Assembly: GCA_947462255.1 (NCBI GenBank)
Contig: CANHOA010000012.1
Coordinates: 1 to 64,000 of the forward strand
From: Flavobacteriales bacterium
GTDB lineage: Bacteria > Bacteroidota > Bacteroidia > Flavobacteriales_D > Crocinitomicaceae
DNA length: 64,000 nucleotides
Direction: 5' to 3'
Below the pieces are notes generated by a model. That model was not told where the DNA came from and searched no databases. It worked only from the letters and a program-made list of their open reading frames with translations. A program made the translations under genes and the position numbers. This document shows positions 63,294-64,000 of the stretch, one piece after another; within the stretch, counting starts at the first letter, position 1, and each line of letters opens with the position of its first letter.

Positions 63294-64000
63294 ATGAAAA
63301 AAATAATCATTTTCTCTCTGTTACTTACCGGCATCTCTGTTTCATCGTGTAAGAAACAATTAAACCAAGCGCCAAAATACGGATTAAATGCTGAGGTAGT
63401 GTATAGCGATCCCGCTAACTATATCAAGGTATTGGCAAAACTGTATGCTGGGCTTTCTATGACAGGAAATCAAGGTCCTGCGGGTCAGGCGGACATTGCG
63501 GGCATTGATGAAGGATTTTCCGCCTATGTTCGCGTTTTGTGGAACTTGCAGGAACTACCTACCGACGAAGCCATTTGTGGTTGGAATGATCCAGGTATTC
63601 CAGAATTAAATAAATCTCAATGGAATGCTGAAAATGTTTGGGTTAAGGGAATGTACTACCGGATTTATTATCAAATCACACTTTGTAATGAATTCATTTG
63701 GCAAGCAAGAGATGAGAAATTAGCGGAAAGAGGTTTTAGCACTACAGATGTTGAGATGATTCGTAAATTTAGAAATGAAGCTCGCTTTTTACGGGCCCTG
63801 AGTTATTACCATGCTTTAGATCTATTTGGTAATGTGCCTTTTGTAACCGAGTTGGATCAAGTAGGTGCTTTTCAACCGAAACGAATAGAGAGAGCGGCAT
63901 TATTTGAATATGTAGAGAATGAGTTACTTGCTATTGAAGACCAATTGTTACCTGCTTCTTCCGCACCTTATGGACGAGCATCTCAAGCTGCTGCACAGTC
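63294..64000 (+). CDS. susD: SusD/RagB-family starch-binding lipoprotein (3' end outside window)
   Basis: ATG 63294 opens a frame with no stop before the window ends (235 codons seen). Lipoprotein signal MKKIIIFSLLLTGISVSSCKK, then the SusD N-terminal part: LYAGLSMTGNQGP, MYYRIYYQITLCNEFI, FRNEARFLRALSYYHALDLFGNVPFV (the family's best-known helix motif). It caps the SusC barrel and binds the glycan. It lies 10 nt behind susC, clearly the same message. Confidence 0.94.
   Translation, partial: MKKIIIFSLLLTGISVSSCKKQLNQAPKYGLNAEVVYSDPANYIKVLAKLYAGLSMTGNQGPAGQADIAGIDEGFSAYVRVLWNLQELPTDEAICGWNDPGIPELNKSQWNAENVWVKGMYYRIYYQITLCNEFIWQARDEKLAERGFSTTDVEMIRKFRNEARFLRALSYYHALDLFGNVPFVTELDQVGAFQPKRIERAALFEYVENELLAIEDQLLPASSAPYGRASQAAAQ

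Overview
The window looks like a piece of an AT-rich Bacteroidota chromosome, most likely Flavobacteriales and perhaps Fluviicola/Crocinitomicaceae-like (the family-level guess is inference). The signs are: several secreted proteins ending in type IX secretion (T9SS) type A sorting domains; a SusC/SusD pair; -7 promoter boxes of the TAnnTTTG type instead of E. coli -10 boxes; almost no Shine-Dalgarno sequences; Bacteroidota-style RpoB/RpoC; and Bacteroidota-type families (DUF3467, DUF5686, ORF6N).

Layout. 1-3.7 kb: the 3' part of a giant 70-residue-repeat surface protein and a class III aminotransferase, followed by a patch of palindromic repeats. 3.7-8.4 kb: an outer-membrane DUF5686 protein with a 26-nt homopolymer just upstream, an array of CCCT-GAA-AGGG hairpins, then metF and a small secreted protein. 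8.4-16.3 kb: kynurenine 3-monooxygenase, panB, a BtuFCD/FecBCD-like metal-chelate ABC importer and a T9SS-exported cutinase/PETase-like hydrolase. 16.4-23.1 kb: small secreted proteins, an ORF6N protein, a hydrolase, a heavy-metal-domain lipoprotein, three tandem paralogous lipoproteins, and a thyA-folA-hydroxyanthranilate dioxygenase operon. 23.1-33.5 kb: two histidine kinases (one paired with a response regulator), oxidoreductases, saccharopine reductase, DUF3467 and two glycosyltransferases.

33.6-46.7 kb is the core information-processing cluster: promoter, tRNA-Thr/Tyr/Gly/Thr, tuf, tRNA-Trp, secE, nusG, rplK, rplA, rplJ, rplL, rpoB, rpoC. It ends at a strong terminator facing the accA-recG operon, and ispE diverges from accA.

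50.7-64 kb is an alpha-glucan utilisation locus: a T9SS-exported starch-binding-like protein, a T9SS-exported GH13 amylase, a CotH-family secreted kinase, a periplasmic SusA-like GH13, a periplasmic GH31 alpha-glucosidase, SusC, and SusD (cut by the window end). The expected flow is extracellular cutting, SusCD import, then periplasmic conversion to glucose. The unusual member is the CotH kinase, which is translationally coupled on both sides to amylases. Both transcription units of the locus carry the same palindromic element (TGTCA-N3-TGACA-YTAAG) upstream. These two observations are the best candidates for something not yet described.
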